From: Microbacterium indicum DSM 19969
GTDB lineage: Bacteria > Actinomycetota > Actinomycetes > Actinomycetales > Microbacteriaceae
Assembly (NCBI RefSeq): GCF_000422385.1
Contig: NZ_AULR01000002.1
Coordinates: forward strand, 310,001 to 374,000
Reading direction: 5' to 3'
DNA: 64,000 bases
The notes below the pieces were generated by a model. That model did not search any database. It had not been told where the DNA came from and saw only the letters and a program-made list of their open reading frames with translations. Every line of letters begins with the position of its first letter. Within the stretch, counting starts at the first letter, position 1. The position numbers were made by a program, and so were the translations under genes. Positions 33,996 to 48,784 of this stretch are shown piece after piece.

Positions 33996-35438
33996 TCACG
34001 CCTTGTAGGCGGAAGCCGCACCGCTCTTCGCGTCGCCCACGCGGTGCACGCGCAGGTCGTTGGTCGAGCCTGCGATTCCGGGAGGGGAGCCCGAGATCAC
34101 GACGACCTTGTCGCCGACGCGCGCGAGCTCGTTCGCGAGCAGGTACTCGTCGACCTGCACGAACATGCGGTCGGTGTGCTCGACGGGCTCGACGAGCGCC
34201 GAGCGGATGCCCCATGTCAGCTGCATGCGACGCCGGGTCTCCTCGGTCGTCGTGAAGCCGATCATCGGGCGCGACGAGCGCAGGCGCGACATGCGACGGG
34301 CCGAGTCGCCGGTCTGCGTGAAGATGCACAGCGCCTTCGCGTCGACGAAGTCGGCGACGTCGACGGCGGCGAGCGTGATGGCGCCGCCCTGCGTACGGGG
34401 GCGGCTCGTCATCGGCGCGATGCGCTCGAGCCCGTGCTCCTCGGTCGACTCGACGATGCGGGCCATCGTCTGGACGGTGACGACCGGGTACTCCCCCACG
34501 CTCGTCTCGCCCGAGAGCATGACGGCGTCGGCTCCATCGAGGACCGCGTTCGCGACGTCGCTCGTCTCGGCGCGGGTCGGGACGGGGCTCGAGATCATCG
34601 ACTCGAGCATCTGCGTCGCGACGATGACGGGCTTCGCGAGGCGGCGTGCGATCTCGATCGCCTGCTTCTGCACGATCGGCACGGCCTCGAGCGGCAGTTC
34701 GACGCCGAGGTCGCCGCGGGCGACCATGATGCCGTCGAATGCCTCGACGATCTCCTCGAGGACCTCGACCGCCTGCGGCTTCTCGATCTTCGCGATGATC
34801 GGGACGCGGCGGCCCTCCTCGGCCATGATGACGTGCGCGCGCTGCACGTCCTTCGCGTTGCGCACGAAGGAGAGCGCGATGATGTCGGCGCCCTTGCGGA
34901 GGCCCCAGCGGAGGTCGGCCTCGTCCTTCTCGCTGAGGGCGGGGACGTTGACCGCGACGCCGGGCAGGTTGATGCCCTTGTTGTTGCTGACGGGGCCCGC
35001 GACGATCACCTTGGTCGTGACCGTCACACCGTCGGTCTCGACGACCTGGACGCGGACCTTGCCGTCGTCGATCAGGAGGAAGTCGCCGGGCGCGACATCC
35101 TGCGCGAGACCCGTGAAGGTCGTCCCCACGAGCTCCTTCGTGCCCACGACGTCCTCTGTCGTGATCTTGAAGATGTCGCCGACGGCGAGCTGGTGGGGGC
35201 CGTCGGCGAACTTGCCGAGGCGGATCTTCGGGCCCTGGAGGTCGACGAGGATCGCGACCGGCTTGCCGGCCTCCTCGGCTGCCTCGCGGACGTTCTCGAA
35301 GTTGTTGTCGTGCACCGAATAGTCGCCGTGGCTGAGGTTCAGCCGCGCGACGTCGAGGCCGGCGTCGATCAGCTCCCTCAGGGTCTCCTTGGTGGAGGTC
35401 GCCGGCCCGAGGGTCGCGACGATCTTGGCTCGTCTCAC
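33996..35438 (-). CDS. pyk: Pyruvate kinase
   Basis: A 480-residue glycolytic enzyme that makes pyruvate and ATP from phosphoenolpyruvate and ADP. It begins RRAKIVATLGPATST, with LNLSHGDY, the ILVDLQGPKIRLG strand, the active-site segment IIAKIEKPQAVE with the catalytic Lys, MVARGDLGVELP (metal binding) and LVATQMLESM-type IVATQMLESMISSP. The C-terminal regulatory domain is complete. The GTG start has GGAAGG about 7 nt upstream; the frame is open further upstream but carries no family sequence. It stands downstream of gltBD behind a strong terminator, so it has its own promoter. Confidence 0.96.
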   Translation of the reverse strand: MRRAKIVATLGPATSTKETLRELIDAGLDVARLNLSHGDYSVHDNNFENVREAAEEAGKPVAILVDLQGPKIRLGKFADGPHQLAVGDIFKITTEDVVGTKELVGTTFTGLAQDVAPGDFLLIDDGKVRVQVVETDGVTVTTKVIVAGPVSNNKGINLPGVAVNVPALSEKDEADLRWGLRKGADIIALSFVRNAKDVQRAHVIMAEEGRRVPIIAKIEKPQAVEVLEEIVEAFDGIMVARGDLGVELPLEAVPIVQKQAIEIARRLAKPVIVATQMLESMISSPVPTRAETSDVANAVLDGADAVMLSGETSVGEYPVVTVQTMARIVESTEEHGLERIAPMTSRPRTQGGAITLAAVDVADFVDAKALCIFTQTGDSARRMSRLRSSRPMIGFTTTEETRRRMQLTWGIRSALVEPVEHTDRMFVQVDEYLLANELARVGDKVVVISGSPPGIAGSTNDLRVHRVGDAKSGAASAYKA

Positions 35439-35531
35439 GTAGTCGCCTTCCGCACGTGTGGGCAGGGTGCCCAGGGGGGTGTGAAGTCGCACCGGGAGAT
35501 TCCGAAGGCGCCGCACGCGCCCGCGAAACAG

Positions 35532-35575
35532 GGAACCCCGGATGCGCTTTCCACCCTACGCGCATCCGGGGTTCC
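35532..35575 (-). terminator. Terminator of the gltBD transcript
   Basis: A 16-bp perfect inverted repeat (GGAACCCCGGATGCGC and its complement) with a 12-nt loop, 21 nt past the gltD stop and about 95 nt before the pyk start. Confidence 0.88.
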
Positions 35576-35596
35576 GCCGTGACCGGCGAGCCGCTC

Positions 35597-37049
35597 TCAG
35601 ACGGCGATCGCCATGTCGGTCGGCTTGACGGGAGCCGGGAGGAAGGTCTCCCCCATGAGGTACTGGTCTACCTCGGCGGCCGCCGCACGGCCCTCCGCGA
35701 TCGCCCACACTATGAGCGACTGGCCGCGGCCCGCGTCGCCGGCCACGAAGACGCCGGGCTCGGCCGTCTGGTACGAGCCGTCGCGCTCGATCGCGCCGCG
35801 CTTCGTGAAGCGGACGCCCGTCTGCTGCTCGAGGCTCGCGCGCTCGGGGCCCGTGAAGCCCATCGCGATGAGGACGAGGTCGGCGGGGATCTCGCGCTCG
35901 GAACCGGACTTCGGGACGCGGCTGCCGTCGGGCAGGTACTCGGTCTCGGCGACGCGCAGCGCGCGCACCTCGCCGGCGTCGTTGCGCAGGAACTCGACCG
36001 TCGACGCGAGGAAGGTGCGCTCGCCGCCCTCCTCGTGCGACGTCGAGACCTCGAACAGCGTCGGCGTCGTCGGCCAGGGCTGGCCCGTCGAGCGGATCTC
36101 GCCGGGGCGCTTGCCGATCGCGAGGTTGGTCACGCTCAGCGCGCCCTGGCGGTGCGACGTGCCGATGCAGTCGGCGCCCGTGTCGCCGCCGCCGATGACG
36201 ATGACGTGCTTGCCCTCGGCCGAGATCTGGTTCGGGACCTGGTCGCCCGCGACGGCCCTGTTCGACTCCACGAGGAACTCCATCGCGAAGTGCACGCCGT
36301 CCAGGTCACGGCCCGGGATGTCGAGCTCGCGCGGGACCGTCGATCCCGACGCGATGACGACGGCGTCGTAGCGCGCGCGGAGCTCGTCCCACGCGATGTC
36401 GACGCCGATCTCGACGCCCGCGCGGAAGCGGGTGCCCTCGTCGCGCATCTGCCGCAGGCGCTGCTCGAGGCGGCGCTTCTCCATCTTGAAGTCGGGGATC
36501 CCGTAGCGCAACAGGCCGCCGATGCGGTCGTCGCGCTCGTAGACCGCGACGGTGTGGCCCGCGCGGGTGAGCTGCTGGGCCGCGGCGAGACCCGCGGGGC
36601 CCGAGCCGACGACCGCGACGGTCTTGCCCGTGAGACGGGTCGGCGGCTTGGGCTCGACCCAGCCCTCGGACCAGGCGTCCTCGATGATCGAGTTCTCGAT
36701 CTGCTTGATCGTCACGGCGGGCTGGTTGATGCCGAGCACGCACGAGCTCTCGCACGGCGCGGGGCACAGCAGGCCCGTGAACTCCGGGAAGTTGTTCGTC
36801 GCGTGGAGGCGGTCGATCGCGGCGCGCCCCTCGCCCTTCCACGTGAGGTCGTTCCACTCGGGGATCAGGTTCCCGAGCGGGCACCCGTGATGGCAGAACG
36901 CGACACCGCAGTCCATGCAGCGGCTCGCCTGACGCGTGATGACCGACTTCTCGCTGGGGTCGTAGACCTCTTTCCAGTCGAGGATGCGCACGGGAACCGG
37001 GCGGCGCTTCGCGGTCTCGCGCTCGGTGATCTTCAGAAAGCCCTTGGGG

Positions 37050-37057
<8 letters not shown>
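35597..37057 (-). CDS. gltD: Glutamate synthase (NADPH), small subunit
   Basis: A 486-residue flavoprotein that takes electrons from NADPH and passes them to the large subunit for glutamate synthesis from glutamine and 2-oxoglutarate. The N-terminus has the two Cys clusters for [4Fe-4S] centres ([16 protein letters not shown] and CPAPCESSC). The FAD motif [15 protein letters not shown] and the NADPH motif [13 protein letters not shown] follow, and the C-terminal [18 protein letters not shown] binds FAD. The GTG start overlaps the gltB stop by 8 nt with GGAGGTGA upstream, so translation is coupled. Confidence 0.96.
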
Positions 37058-41624
<4,567 letters not shown>

Positions 41625-41705
41625 AGCGATTCCGTCCTCGTGATCTGTGCTCGGTGGGACATCATCGGCCCGGTGGCAACCGCGGGTGGTGAAAGGTGCG
41701 AGCGT

Positions 41706-41725
41706 GAGATCGGGGTGCGGATCTC
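41706..41725 (-). terminator. Weak hairpin between lgt and gltB
   Basis: GAGATC/GATCTC with an 8-nt loop, about 11 nt past the lgt stop. It is short and lacks a T-tract; it may only attenuate read-through into gltB. Confidence 0.35.
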
Positions 41726-41735
41726 GCAGGGGGTG

Positions 41736-42728
41736 TCAGCTCGCGGGAGTTGCGCTTGTGGCGGCTGCCGGGGTGGCAGCGGCCGACGACGGATCGCTGG
41801 TGTCGACGAAGTCATCGGGGCTGTTCTGCGATGCTAGCGCATCGTCGCCCGCCCGGCGCTCGCGCCCGGGTCGGTAGGGCGACGGGACGAGGCCCGTGTG
41901 CTTCGCCTGGACCGCCAGGATCACGATGCCGACCACGACGGCGAGGAGCGCCGCCCACACGTTGGTGCGGAGGCCGAAGTAGACGTCGCTCGGGTCGATG
42001 CGGATCGACTCCCACACGGTGCGGCCGGCGCCGTACCAGATGAGGTAGACGGCGAAGAGGCGACCCCAGCCCATGAACAGCTTGCGGCCGAGCCAGAGGA
42101 GCACGACGACGCCGAGGACGTTCCAGATGACCTCGTACGCGAAGGTCGGGTGGAAGAGCGTGCCGTCGGGCAACCCCGCGGGGATCGCCGAGTTGTCCGA
42201 GTCGATCTCGAGCCCCCACGGCAGGTCGGTCGGGAGGCCGAAGAGCTCCTGGTTGAACCAGTTGCCGAAGCGGCCCATCGCCTGCGCGAGCAGGAGCCCG
42301 GGGGCCAGGGCATCGGCGAACGACCAGAAGCGGATCCCCGTGTAGCGGCACCCGATCCAGGCGCCGACGGCGCCGCCGATGAGGGCGCCGAAGATCGCGA
42401 TGCCGCCGTCCCACACGTTCCAGATCGCGTTCTCGACGAGCGGGTTCCACCAGTCGCGGCCCTGCTCGAAGTAGAACGAGTAGTGCGTGAGGACGTGGAA
42501 GGTGCGGGCGCCGACGATCGCGAGCACGACGGCGGGCAGCCCCACGTCGATGACGACCCAGGGCTCGCCGCCCTTCTTCGTCAGCCGGACGTGCGTCATG
42601 ATCGTCGCGACGACGATGCCCGCGAGGATGCAGAGCGCATAGAAGTGGATCGTGAGGGGCCCGACGCTGAACGACGAGATCGGGGGGCTCGGGATGCTCG
42701 CGAGGACGAGCGACGGGATCGTCTGCAT
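41736..42728 (-). CDS. lgt: Prolipoprotein diacylglyceryl transferase
   Basis: A 330-residue membrane enzyme that attaches diacylglyceryl to the lipobox Cys of prolipoproteins. It has seven hydrophobic helices and the Lgt signature GRFGNWFNQELFG (Arg, Asn and Glu essential), with the upstream VGARTFHVLTHYSFYF-type His/Tyr region and the C-terminal GAGRTVWESIR. An Ala/Pro/Ser-rich tail of about 45 residues follows, as usual in actinobacteria. TAGACT lies 8 nt before the ATG. It follows trpA, as in mycobacteria. Confidence 0.95.
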   Translation of the reverse strand: MQTIPSLVLASIPSPPISSFSVGPLTIHFYALCILAGIVVATIMTHVRLTKKGGEPWVVIDVGLPAVVLAIVGARTFHVLTHYSFYFEQGRDWWNPLVENAIWNVWDGGIAIFGALIGGAVGAWIGCRYTGIRFWSFADALAPGLLLAQAMGRFGNWFNQELFGLPTDLPWGLEIDSDNSAIPAGLPDGTLFHPTFAYEVIWNVLGVVVLLWLGRKLFMGWGRLFAVYLIWYGAGRTVWESIRIDPSDVYFGLRTNVWAALLAVVVGIVILAVQAKHTGLVPSPYRPGRERRAGDDALASQNSPDDFVDTSDPSSAAATPAAATSATPAS

Positions 42729-42758
42729 GATGGGTGAGTCTAGAACCTTCGTTGATGC

Positions 42759-43544
42759 TTACCGTTGCGTGCCGGCGGCCAGCTCGGCTGCCTTCGCGGC
42801 GACGCCCGCCACTCCCCCGTCGCGCAGCGCGCGGACGAGGGCCGTGCCGACGATCGCGCCGTCGGCGTACGCCGCCGTCGCCGCGATCTGCTCGGCGGAG
42901 GAGATGCCGATGCCGACGAGCGCGCGCTCGGCGCCGTGGGCGCGCAGGCGGCCGACGAGCGCGCTCGCCGCCGCATCGAGCTCGGCGCGCTCCCCCGTGA
43001 TCCCCATGGTGGAGACGGTGTAGACGAAGCCCGTCGTGCTGCGCACGATGAGATCGAGCCGCTCGTCGGGAGAGGACGGGGCCGCGAGGAACACGCGGTC
43101 GAGGCCCGTGCGGTCGGACGCCGCGAGCCAGTCGGACGCGGAGTCAGGCGCGATGTCGGGCGTGATGAGACCGTCGCCCCCCGCCGCGACGAGGTCGTCG
43201 GAGTAGCGGTCCACGCCGTACTGGATCACGAGGTTCCAGTACGTCATGACGAGGATCGGGACGTCGCTGCGCGCGCGGACTCCGCGCACGACGTCGAACA
43301 GGTCGCTCGTGCGGAAGCCCGCCTCGAGCGCCGCGTTCGTGGCCTCCTGGATCACAGGCCCGTCCATCACGGGGTCGCTGTAGGGCGGCCCGATCTCGAC
43401 GATGTCGACGCCGTTCTCGGCGAGCGCGACGATCGCTTCGATCGAGGTCGCGACGTCGGGGAAGCCGGCGGGCAGGTAGCCGACGAACGCCGCGCGCCCC
43501 TCGGCGCGGGCGGCGTCGATCGCCGCCTCGACCCTCGAAGTCAT
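42759..43544 (-). CDS. trpA: Tryptophan synthase alpha chain
   Basis: A 261-residue TIM barrel that cleaves indole-3-glycerol phosphate to indole. It has GYLPAGFPD at the N-terminus, [20 protein letters not shown] (catalytic Glu of the family and Asp further on), [23 protein letters not shown] and [10 protein letters not shown] (phosphate binding). It starts at an ATG that overlaps the trpB stop (ATGA). The length is normal. It acts in a complex with TrpB. Confidence 0.95.
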   Translation of the reverse strand: MTSRVEAAIDAARAEGRAAFVGYLPAGFPDVATSIEAIVALAENGVDIVEIGPPYSDPVMDGPVIQEATNAALEAGFRTSDLFDVVRGVRARSDVPILVMTYWNLVIQYGVDRYSDDLVAAGGDGLITPDIAPDSASDWLAASDRTGLDRVFLAAPSSPDERLDLIVRSTTGFVYTVSTMGITGERAELDAAASALVGRLRAHGAERALVGIGISSAEQIAATAAYADGAIVGTALVRALRDGGVAGVAAKAAELAAGTQR

Positions 43545-44746
43545 CGCCCGTCCTCCCCGTACAGCCCGAAGTAGCGGGCCGCCGTGTCCATGTCCTTGTC
43601 GCCGCGGCCCGAGAGGCACACGATGAGCGTCGCGTCGGGGCCCAGCTCCTGGCCGACCCGCATCGCGCCCGCGAGGGCGTGCGCCGACTCGACCGCCGGG
43701 ATGATCCCCTCGGTGCGGCTCAGCAGGCGCAGCGCCTGCATGGCCTCGTCGTCGGTCGCGGGGATGTACTCCGCGCGGCCCGTCGCGGCGAGCCAGGCAT
43801 GCTCGGGGCCGACGCCCGGGTAGTCGAGGCCCGCCGAGATCGAGTGCGACTCGATCGTCTGGCCGTCTTCGTCCATGAGGATCTTCGTGCGCGCGCCGTG
43901 CAGGATCCCGTCGCGGCCGCGCTCGATCGACGCGGCGTGGCGGTCGGTGTCGACACCGTCTCCCGCCGCCTCGACGCCGTAGAGCGCGACGCCCTCGTCG
44001 TCGATGAAGCGGTCGAACATGCCGATGGCGTTGGATCCGCCCCCGACGCAGGCGATGACGGCGTCCGGGAGGGCGCCGGTCTTCGCGAGTATCTGCTCGC
44101 GCGCCTCCTCGGAGATGATCTTCTGGAAGTCGCGCACCATGGCCGGGAACGGGTGCGGGCCCGCGGCCGTGCCGAAGATGTAATTGGTCGTGTCGACCGC
44201 GGCGACCCACTCGCGGTACGCCTCGTTGATCGCGTCCTTGAGGGTGCGCGATCCCGTCTTCACGGGGACGACCTCGGCGCCGAGAAGGCGCATGCGGGCG
44301 ACGTTGAGCGCCTGGCGCTCGGTGTCGACCTCGCCCATGTAGATCGTGCACTCCATGCCGAACAGCGCGGCGGCCGTCGCGGTCGCGACGCCGTGCTGGC
44401 CCGCGCCCGTCTCGGCGATCACGCGCGTCTTTCCGAGGCGCTTCGTGAGCAGCGCCTGGCCCAGCACGTTGTTGATCTTGTGACTGCCCGTGTGGTTGAG
44501 GTCCTCGCGCTTGAGGAACACGCGGGCGCCCCCAGCGTGCTCGGCGAACTTCGGGACTTCGGTGAGCGGCGAGGGGCGGCCCGCGTAGTCGGTCAGGAGC
44601 GCTGCGAGCTCGGCGAGGAAGGCGGGGTCTGCCATCGCCTCGCGATGCGCGCGGTCGATCTCGTCGATCGCGGCGATGAGCGATTCGGGCATGAAGCGCC
44701 CGCCGAACTCGCCGAAGAACGGGCCGGGCTGGTCGCGCAGCGACAT
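43541..44746 (-). CDS. trpB: Tryptophan synthase beta chain
   Basis: A 401-residue PLP enzyme that joins indole and serine. The PLP-binding Lys lies in [16 protein letters not shown]; the catalytic Glu region [15 protein letters not shown] and the phosphate loop [11 protein letters not shown] follow. [10 protein letters not shown] near the C-terminus is typical. It starts 2 nt after the trpC stop, and its stop overlaps trpA by 4 nt. Confidence 0.96.
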   Translation of the reverse strand: MSLRDQPGPFFGEFGGRFMPESLIAAIDEIDRAHREAMADPAFLAELAALLTDYAGRPSPLTEVPKFAEHAGGARVFLKREDLNHTGSHKINNVLGQALLTKRLGKTRVIAETGAGQHGVATATAAALFGMECTIYMGEVDTERQALNVARMRLLGAEVVPVKTGSRTLKDAINEAYREWVAAVDTTNYIFGTAAGPHPFPAMVRDFQKIISEEAREQILAKTGALPDAVIACVGGGSNAIGMFDRFIDDEGVALYGVEAAGDGVDTDRHAASIERGRDGILHGARTKILMDEDGQTIESHSISAGLDYPGVGPEHAWLAATGRAEYIPATDDEAMQALRLLSRTEGIIPAVESAHALAGAMRVGQELGPDATLIVCLSGRGDKDMDTAARYFGLYGEDGR

Positions 44747-44748
44747 CG

Positions 44749-45537
44749 TCAGATCCCCTCGGTCGCGGAGATGAAGGAGCGGAGCGTCGCCACGGGGTCG
44801 CCCGTCACGAGGGCCTCTCCGATGAGGACGGCGTCGGCTCCCGCGCGGCGGTAGTGCACGACGTCGTCGGGAACCGCGACGGCCGACTCGGCGACGCGGA
44901 TCGTGCCGTCCGGGATGTGCTCGGCGATGCGGCCGAAGAGGTCGCGGTCGAGCGAGAAGTCGGTGAGGTCGCGGGCGTTGACGCCGATGATCGGCGCGCC
45001 GAGGTCGGCCGCGAGCGAGGCCTCGTCGCGCGAGTGCGCCTCGACGAGCGGCGACATGCCGAACTCGCGTACGAGCGCGAACAGCTCGGCGAGCGCCTTC
45101 CGCTCGAGCCCCGCGACGATCAGCAGCGCGAGATCCGCGCCCGCGGCGCGCGCCTCGGCGACCTGGTACGGCGTCGCGATGAAGTCCTTGCGCAGAACGG
45201 GGAGGCCGACGCGGCCCTTGACGGCCGTGAGATCGGCGAGGGATCCCTTGAAGCGTCGGCCCTCGGTGAGGACGCTGATGGCGGACGCGCCGCCCTCCTC
45301 GTACCTCTCGGCCTGCAGCGCGGGATCCGGGATCGCCGCGAGGTCTCCGCGCGACGGGCTCGCCCGCTTGACCTCGGCGATGACGCGGACCGTCTCGCCG
45401 CGCGCGAGGAAGGCCGTGGCGTCGAGGGCGTCCTTCTGCTCCCCCGCCAGGCGCTCGACGGCGGCGAGCGGGACCTCGGCCTCGCGCTCAGCCGCGTCGG
45501 CGACAGCCCCCGCCGTCAGTTCGGCGAGGAGCGACAT
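44749..45537 (-). CDS. trpC: Indole-3-glycerol phosphate synthase
   Basis: A 262-residue TIM-barrel enzyme that closes the indole ring. Residues visible include [16 protein letters not shown] (catalytic Glu and Lys), [49 protein letters not shown] and VAESAV. The start ATG overlaps the stop of the HGxxPAAW peptide gene by one base (TGATG), so they are coupled. It is the first committed Trp gene visible; trpE, trpD and trpF are not in the window. Confidence 0.95.
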   Translation of the reverse strand: MSLLAELTAGAVADAAEREAEVPLAAVERLAGEQKDALDATAFLARGETVRVIAEVKRASPSRGDLAAIPDPALQAERYEEGGASAISVLTEGRRFKGSLADLTAVKGRVGLPVLRKDFIATPYQVAEARAAGADLALLIVAGLERKALAELFALVREFGMSPLVEAHSRDEASLAADLGAPIIGVNARDLTDFSLDRDLFGRIAEHIPDGTIRVAESAVAVPDDVVHYRRAGADAVLIGEALVTGDPVATLRSFISATEGI

Positions 45538-45773
45538 CAGTGGTGTGCCTTGGGCTGGTAGCGCGGTCCGTTCACGCCGAAGCCGGCCTTCGCCATGATG
45601 AATCCCACGATGGGGCCCACGACGAAGAGAGCGGCGGCGGCCCACACGAGCCAGATCTGGTCGAGGAAGAGCGCGGCCGTGCCGATCGCGAGCGCGACGA
45701 GCATGATGATGACGCCGGTCCACGCCGCGGGCGAGTGGCCCTCGCCGGGGTCTCCGATGGGGTTCGTGGTCAT
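45537..45773 (-). CDS. HGxxPAAW family small membrane protein
   Basis: A 78-residue protein with two hydrophobic helices (GVIIMLVALAIGTAALFL and LVWAAAALFVVGPIVGFIM) and the family signature GEGHSPAAWTGV. It is conserved before trpC in many actinobacteria but has no known function; a link to Trp synthesis rests on position only. GGAGGAG lies about 7 nt before the ATG, and its stop overlaps the trpC start by one base. Confidence 0.87.
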   Translation of the reverse strand: MTTNPIGDPGEGHSPAAWTGVIIMLVALAIGTAALFLDQIWLVWAAAALFVVGPIVGFIMAKAGFGVNGPRYQPKAHH

Positions 45774-45838
45774 AGCGGTGCTCCTCCGATGATGCGTGGG
45801 GTCGATACGAGTTTAGGGGATCCGCGGGCGCGGACCCG

Positions 45839-46456
45839 TCACGCGGCGGGGCGCGTGGGGTCGTCCCCGCGGGACAGGTCGTCCCACGAGTCGACGGCGT
45901 CGAGCGGCTCTCCGTCGGCGGCTGTCGCGTGCGCGCCGCCCTGCTCGAACCGGCGGCCGCCGCGGCGCCAGGCGTGCGCCGTGGCGAGGATGAGGACGCC
46001 GCCGACGACGACGAGCGCACCGCAGGCCGCGACGATCCCGGGCCAGGGAGTGAGCGCGATGGCGCCGACGAGGTCGGCGACGGGCGCGTCGCCCGCGATC
46101 CCCGTGTGCTCCGTGACCGCCGCCGCGACGACCGAGACGGGCGCCGTGATCGCGATGGGGAGCACGAGCGCGACGAGGGCCGCGCCGATGACGACCGCGA
46201 TCGCACCGAGGACGTAGCGCAGGACGCGGCCCGCGAGGGTGACGGCGAGGGCGAGCGCGAGGGCGGCGAAGGTCAGCGGCTGCAGCAGCGAGAGCGCATC
46301 GCCGCCCGTCGCCGAGAGCTGCGCGCCGGCGACCTCGGTCGTCGCCCAGGTCTGGGTGGATCCGATGAGCGCGAGCGCGCCTCCCGCGAGGACGAGCAGC
46401 ATGCTCGTCGAGCGGCCGCGCCGCGCAGCCCAGGGCTCGCGTGCGGCGGCGGTCAT
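45839..46456 (-). CDS. Trp biosynthesis-associated membrane protein
   Basis: A 205-residue protein of the Trp_oprn_chp family, with four hydrophobic helices between residues 17 and 165 and a hydrophilic tail. The family is found only beside trp genes in actinobacteria, usually just after trpE. It has [26 protein letters not shown], typical of the first loop. The function is unknown. The ATG overlaps the hisI stop (ATGA), so trpE is not between them here. Confidence 0.87.
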   Translation of the reverse strand: MTAAAREPWAARRGRSTSMLLVLAGGALALIGSTQTWATTEVAGAQLSATGGDALSLLQPLTFAALALALAVTLAGRVLRYVLGAIAVVIGAALVALVLPIAITAPVSVVAAAVTEHTGIAGDAPVADLVGAIALTPWPGIVAACGALVVVGGVLILATAHAWRRGGRRFEQGGAHATAADGEPLDAVDSWDDLSRGDDPTRPAA

Positions 46457-46818
46457 CCGAGCACCGGGTCGAGATCGCGTTCGTCGCCGTCGAAGCACGC
46501 GTGCGTGCCGGTGTGGCACGCGGCGCCCGTCTGCTCGACGGTCAGGAGGACGACGTCGGCGTCGCAGTCGATGCGCGCGCCTCGGACCGCCTGGATGTGG
46601 CCCGACGTGTCGCCCTTGCGCCAGTACTCCTGACGGCTCCGCGACCAGTAGGTCGCCCGGCCCGTCGTGAGCGTGCGGCGCAGCGCCTCGGCGTCGGCCC
46701 ACGCCATCATGAGGACGTCGCGCGTCGACTCCTCCTGGACGATGACGGGCACGAGGCCCGCCGCGTCGAAGCGCACCTGCGCGATGCGCTCCTCGACGCT
46801 CTGGATCTCGTCGCTCAT
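46453..46818 (-). CDS. hisI: Phosphoribosyl-AMP cyclohydrolase
   Basis: A 121-residue enzyme for the third step of histidine synthesis. It has [19 protein letters not shown], the conserved [20 protein letters not shown] region, [21 protein letters not shown] with the Zn and Mg ligands (CDAD and the two Cys), and ends normally. Its start overlaps the hisF stop (ATGA). It is the monofunctional form, with hisE separate. Confidence 0.95.
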   Translation of the reverse strand: MSDEIQSVEERIAQVRFDAAGLVPVIVQEESTRDVLMMAWADAEALRRTLTTGRATYWSRSRQEYWRKGDTSGHIQAVRGARIDCDADVVLLTVEQTGAACHTGTHACFDGDERDLDPVLG

Positions 46819-47600
46819 CGCGTCACGATCCCTTCCCGACGGAGGGCCTCTTTGACCTGCGAGATGGTCATCTGGCCCGAGTGGAACACCGTCGCCGCGA
46901 GAACGGCGTCGGCTCCCGCCTCGACGGCGGGCGCGAAGTGCGAGACGTCGCCCGCCCCGCCCGATGCGATGACGGGGACGCTCGCGAGATCGCGCACGGC
47001 GGAGATGAGCTCGAGGTCGAAGCCCGACTTCGTCCCGTCGGCGTCGATCGAGTTCACGAGCAGCTCGCCCGCGCCGCGCTCGACCGCCTCGCGCGCCCAG
47101 GCGAGCGCGTCGAGATCGGTCTCGCGACGGCCGCCGTGCGTCGTGACGACGAAACCGCTCGGCGTGCGATCGGAGCGCTTGATGTCGAGCGAGAGGACGA
47201 GGCACTGCGCGCCGAAGCGGTCGGCGATCTCGCCGAGCAGCTCGGGGCGCGCGATGCCCGCCGAGTTCACCCCGACCTTGTCGGCGCCCACGCCCTGCAG
47301 GCGCGCGACGTCGTCGACGGTTCGGACGCCGCCGCCGACCGTCAGCGGAACGAACACGGCCTCGGCCGTGCGCTTCACGACGTCGTACATCGTCGACCGC
47401 TCGTCGACCGTCGCACTGACGTCGAGGAAGGTGAGCTCGTCGGCCCCCTGCTCGTAGTACGCGCGGGCCAGCTCGACGGGATCGCCCATCTCGCGGAGGT
47501 TCTCGAAGTTCACGCCCTTGACGACGCGGCCGCCCGAGACGTCGAGGCACGGGATCACCCGGGTCGCGACGCCCAGATCGGCTGAGGTCGATGCCGACAC
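46815..47600 (-). CDS. hisF: Imidazole glycerol phosphate synthase, cyclase subunit
   Basis: A 261-residue TIM-barrel cyclase that works with His[22 protein letters not shown] holds the first catalytic Asp, [12 protein letters not shown] and [14 protein letters not shown] (second catalytic Asp) and [12 protein letters not shown] bind the two phosphates. The GTG start follows the hisG stop after 1 nt. hisH is not in the window. Confidence 0.96.
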   Translation of the reverse strand: MSASTSADLGVATRVIPCLDVSGGRVVKGVNFENLREMGDPVELARAYYEQGADELTFLDVSATVDERSTMYDVVKRTAEAVFVPLTVGGGVRTVDDVARLQGVGADKVGVNSAGIARPELLGEIADRFGAQCLVLSLDIKRSDRTPSGFVVTTHGGRRETDLDALAWAREAVERGAGELLVNSIDADGTKSGFDLELISAVRDLASVPVIASGGAGDVSHFAPAVEAGADAVLAATVFHSGQMTISQVKEALRREGIVTR

Positions 47601-47601
47601 G

Positions 47602-48444
47602 TCAGATCCTGGCGTTGTGGATCGCCGTCACGAGCAGCGCTCGCGCGCCGAGCGCGTACAGCTCGTCCATGACGCGGTTGGCCTCGCGCCGGCGCACCAT
47701 GACGCGGGCCGCGACCCAGCCCTCGCGGTCGAGCGGCGACACCGTCGGCGACTCGATGCCGCCCGCGATCTCGACGGCCTGCGGCAGCAGCTGCTCGGGC
47801 AGGTCGTAGTCGAGCATGACGTAGCGGCGCGCCACGAGGACGCCCTGGAGGCGGCGCAGCAGCGTGTCGACGCCGTCGGCGCCGCTCGGCCCCTGGATCA
47901 GCACGGCCTCGGACTCGAGGAGGACGGGACCGAAGATCTCGAGGCCCGCCTGGCGGAGCGTCGTGCCCGTCGAGACGACGTCGGCGACCGCGTCGGCGAC
48001 GCCGAGCTTCACAGCCGACTCCACCGCGCCGTCGAGCGGCACGACGTCGACCGAGATGCCGCGCTCGCCGAGGAACGCCTCGACGAGGCCCGAGTACGAC
48101 GTCGCGACGCGCTTGCCCTCGAGCTCGGCGAGCTCCGAGAACGCGCCGCCCGGCGAGGCGAAGCGGAAGGTCGAGTCGCCGAAGCCGAGCGCCTGGATCT
48201 CGCGCGCCGCGGGCATGCGGACGTCGAGCAGGAGGTCGCGGCCCGTGATGCCGACGTCGAGCGCGCCGCGCGCCACGTAGGTGGCGATGTCGCGGGGGCG
48301 CAGGTAGAAGAACTCGACGCCGTTCGCGTCGTCGATCAGATGCAGGGTCTTCGAGTCGCGGCGGGTTGCGTAGCCGGCCTCGGCCAGCATCTGCAGGGCG
48401 GTCTCGGACAGGGATCCCTTGTTCGGGATGGCGATGCGCAGCAC
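47602..48444 (-). CDS. hisG: ATP phosphoribosyltransferase (long form)
   Basis: A 280-residue enzyme for the first step of histidine synthesis. It begins [24 protein letters not shown], has [40 protein letters not shown], and [21 protein letters not shown] substrate loop. The C-terminal regulatory domain, which mediates histidine feedback, is complete. GTG start, 41 nt after hisE; an SD is weak. Confidence 0.96.
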   Translation of the reverse strand: MLRIAIPNKGSLSETALQMLAEAGYATRRDSKTLHLIDDANGVEFFYLRPRDIATYVARGALDVGITGRDLLLDVRMPAAREIQALGFGDSTFRFASPGGAFSELAELEGKRVATSYSGLVEAFLGERGISVDVVPLDGAVESAVKLGVADAVADVVSTGTTLRQAGLEIFGPVLLESEAVLIQGPSGADGVDTLLRRLQGVLVARRYVMLDYDLPEQLLPQAVEIAGGIESPTVSPLDREGWVAARVMVRRREANRVMDELYALGARALLVTAIHNARI

Positions 48445-48485
48445 GGTTCTCTCTCTGATGGTTCGCGGAAGGTCTCGGGGCGCGA

Positions 48486-48749
48486 TCAGAGATGTCGGTA
48501 GATGTCCTCGGGGCTGAGGCCCTTCGCGATCATCATGACCTGGAGGTGGTAGATGAGCTGCGAGATCTCGCCCGCGGCCTCATCGGTCGTCTCGTACTCG
48601 GCGGCCATCCACACCTCGGCGGCCTCCTCGACGATCTTCTTGCCGATGGCGTGCACGCCGGCGTCGAGCTCTGCGACGGTGCCGGATCCGGCGGGGCGCG
48701 TCTGGGCCTTCTCGCTCAGTTCGGCGAACAGGTCCTCGAAAGTCTTCAT
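48486..48749 (-). CDS. hisE: Phosphoribosyl-ATP pyrophosphatase
   Basis: An 87-residue MazG-like enzyme for the second step of histidine synthesis. It has [17 protein letters not shown] and [22 protein letters not shown] with the metal-binding Glu and Asp residues. I chose the ATG giving [10 protein letters not shown], because TAGGCT is 7 nt upstream; a GTG two codons earlier is only 1 nt from that box. It is the first his gene here, after rpe. Confidence 0.93.
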   Translation of the reverse strand: MKTFEDLFAELSEKAQTRPAGSGTVAELDAGVHAIGKKIVEEAAEVWMAAEYETTDEAAGEISQLIYHLQVMMIAKGLSPEDIYRHL

Positions 48750-48756
48750 CGCCACC

Positions 48757-48762
48757 AGCCTA
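48757..48762 (-). promoter_or_regulatory. Leaderless -10 box of hisE
   Basis: TAGGCT on the minus strand, 7 nt before the hisE ATG. It supports a his-trp transcript beginning here and decides between two possible start codons. Confidence 0.5.
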
Positions 48763-48784
48763 CCGGGCGCGAGAGGGCCCCGTG

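Noticed and set aside
35439..35516. Longer N-terminus of pyruvate kinase
   Set aside because: The SD GGAAGG and family start at VRRAKIVATLGPA place the start at the GTG; the extension is leader DNA.
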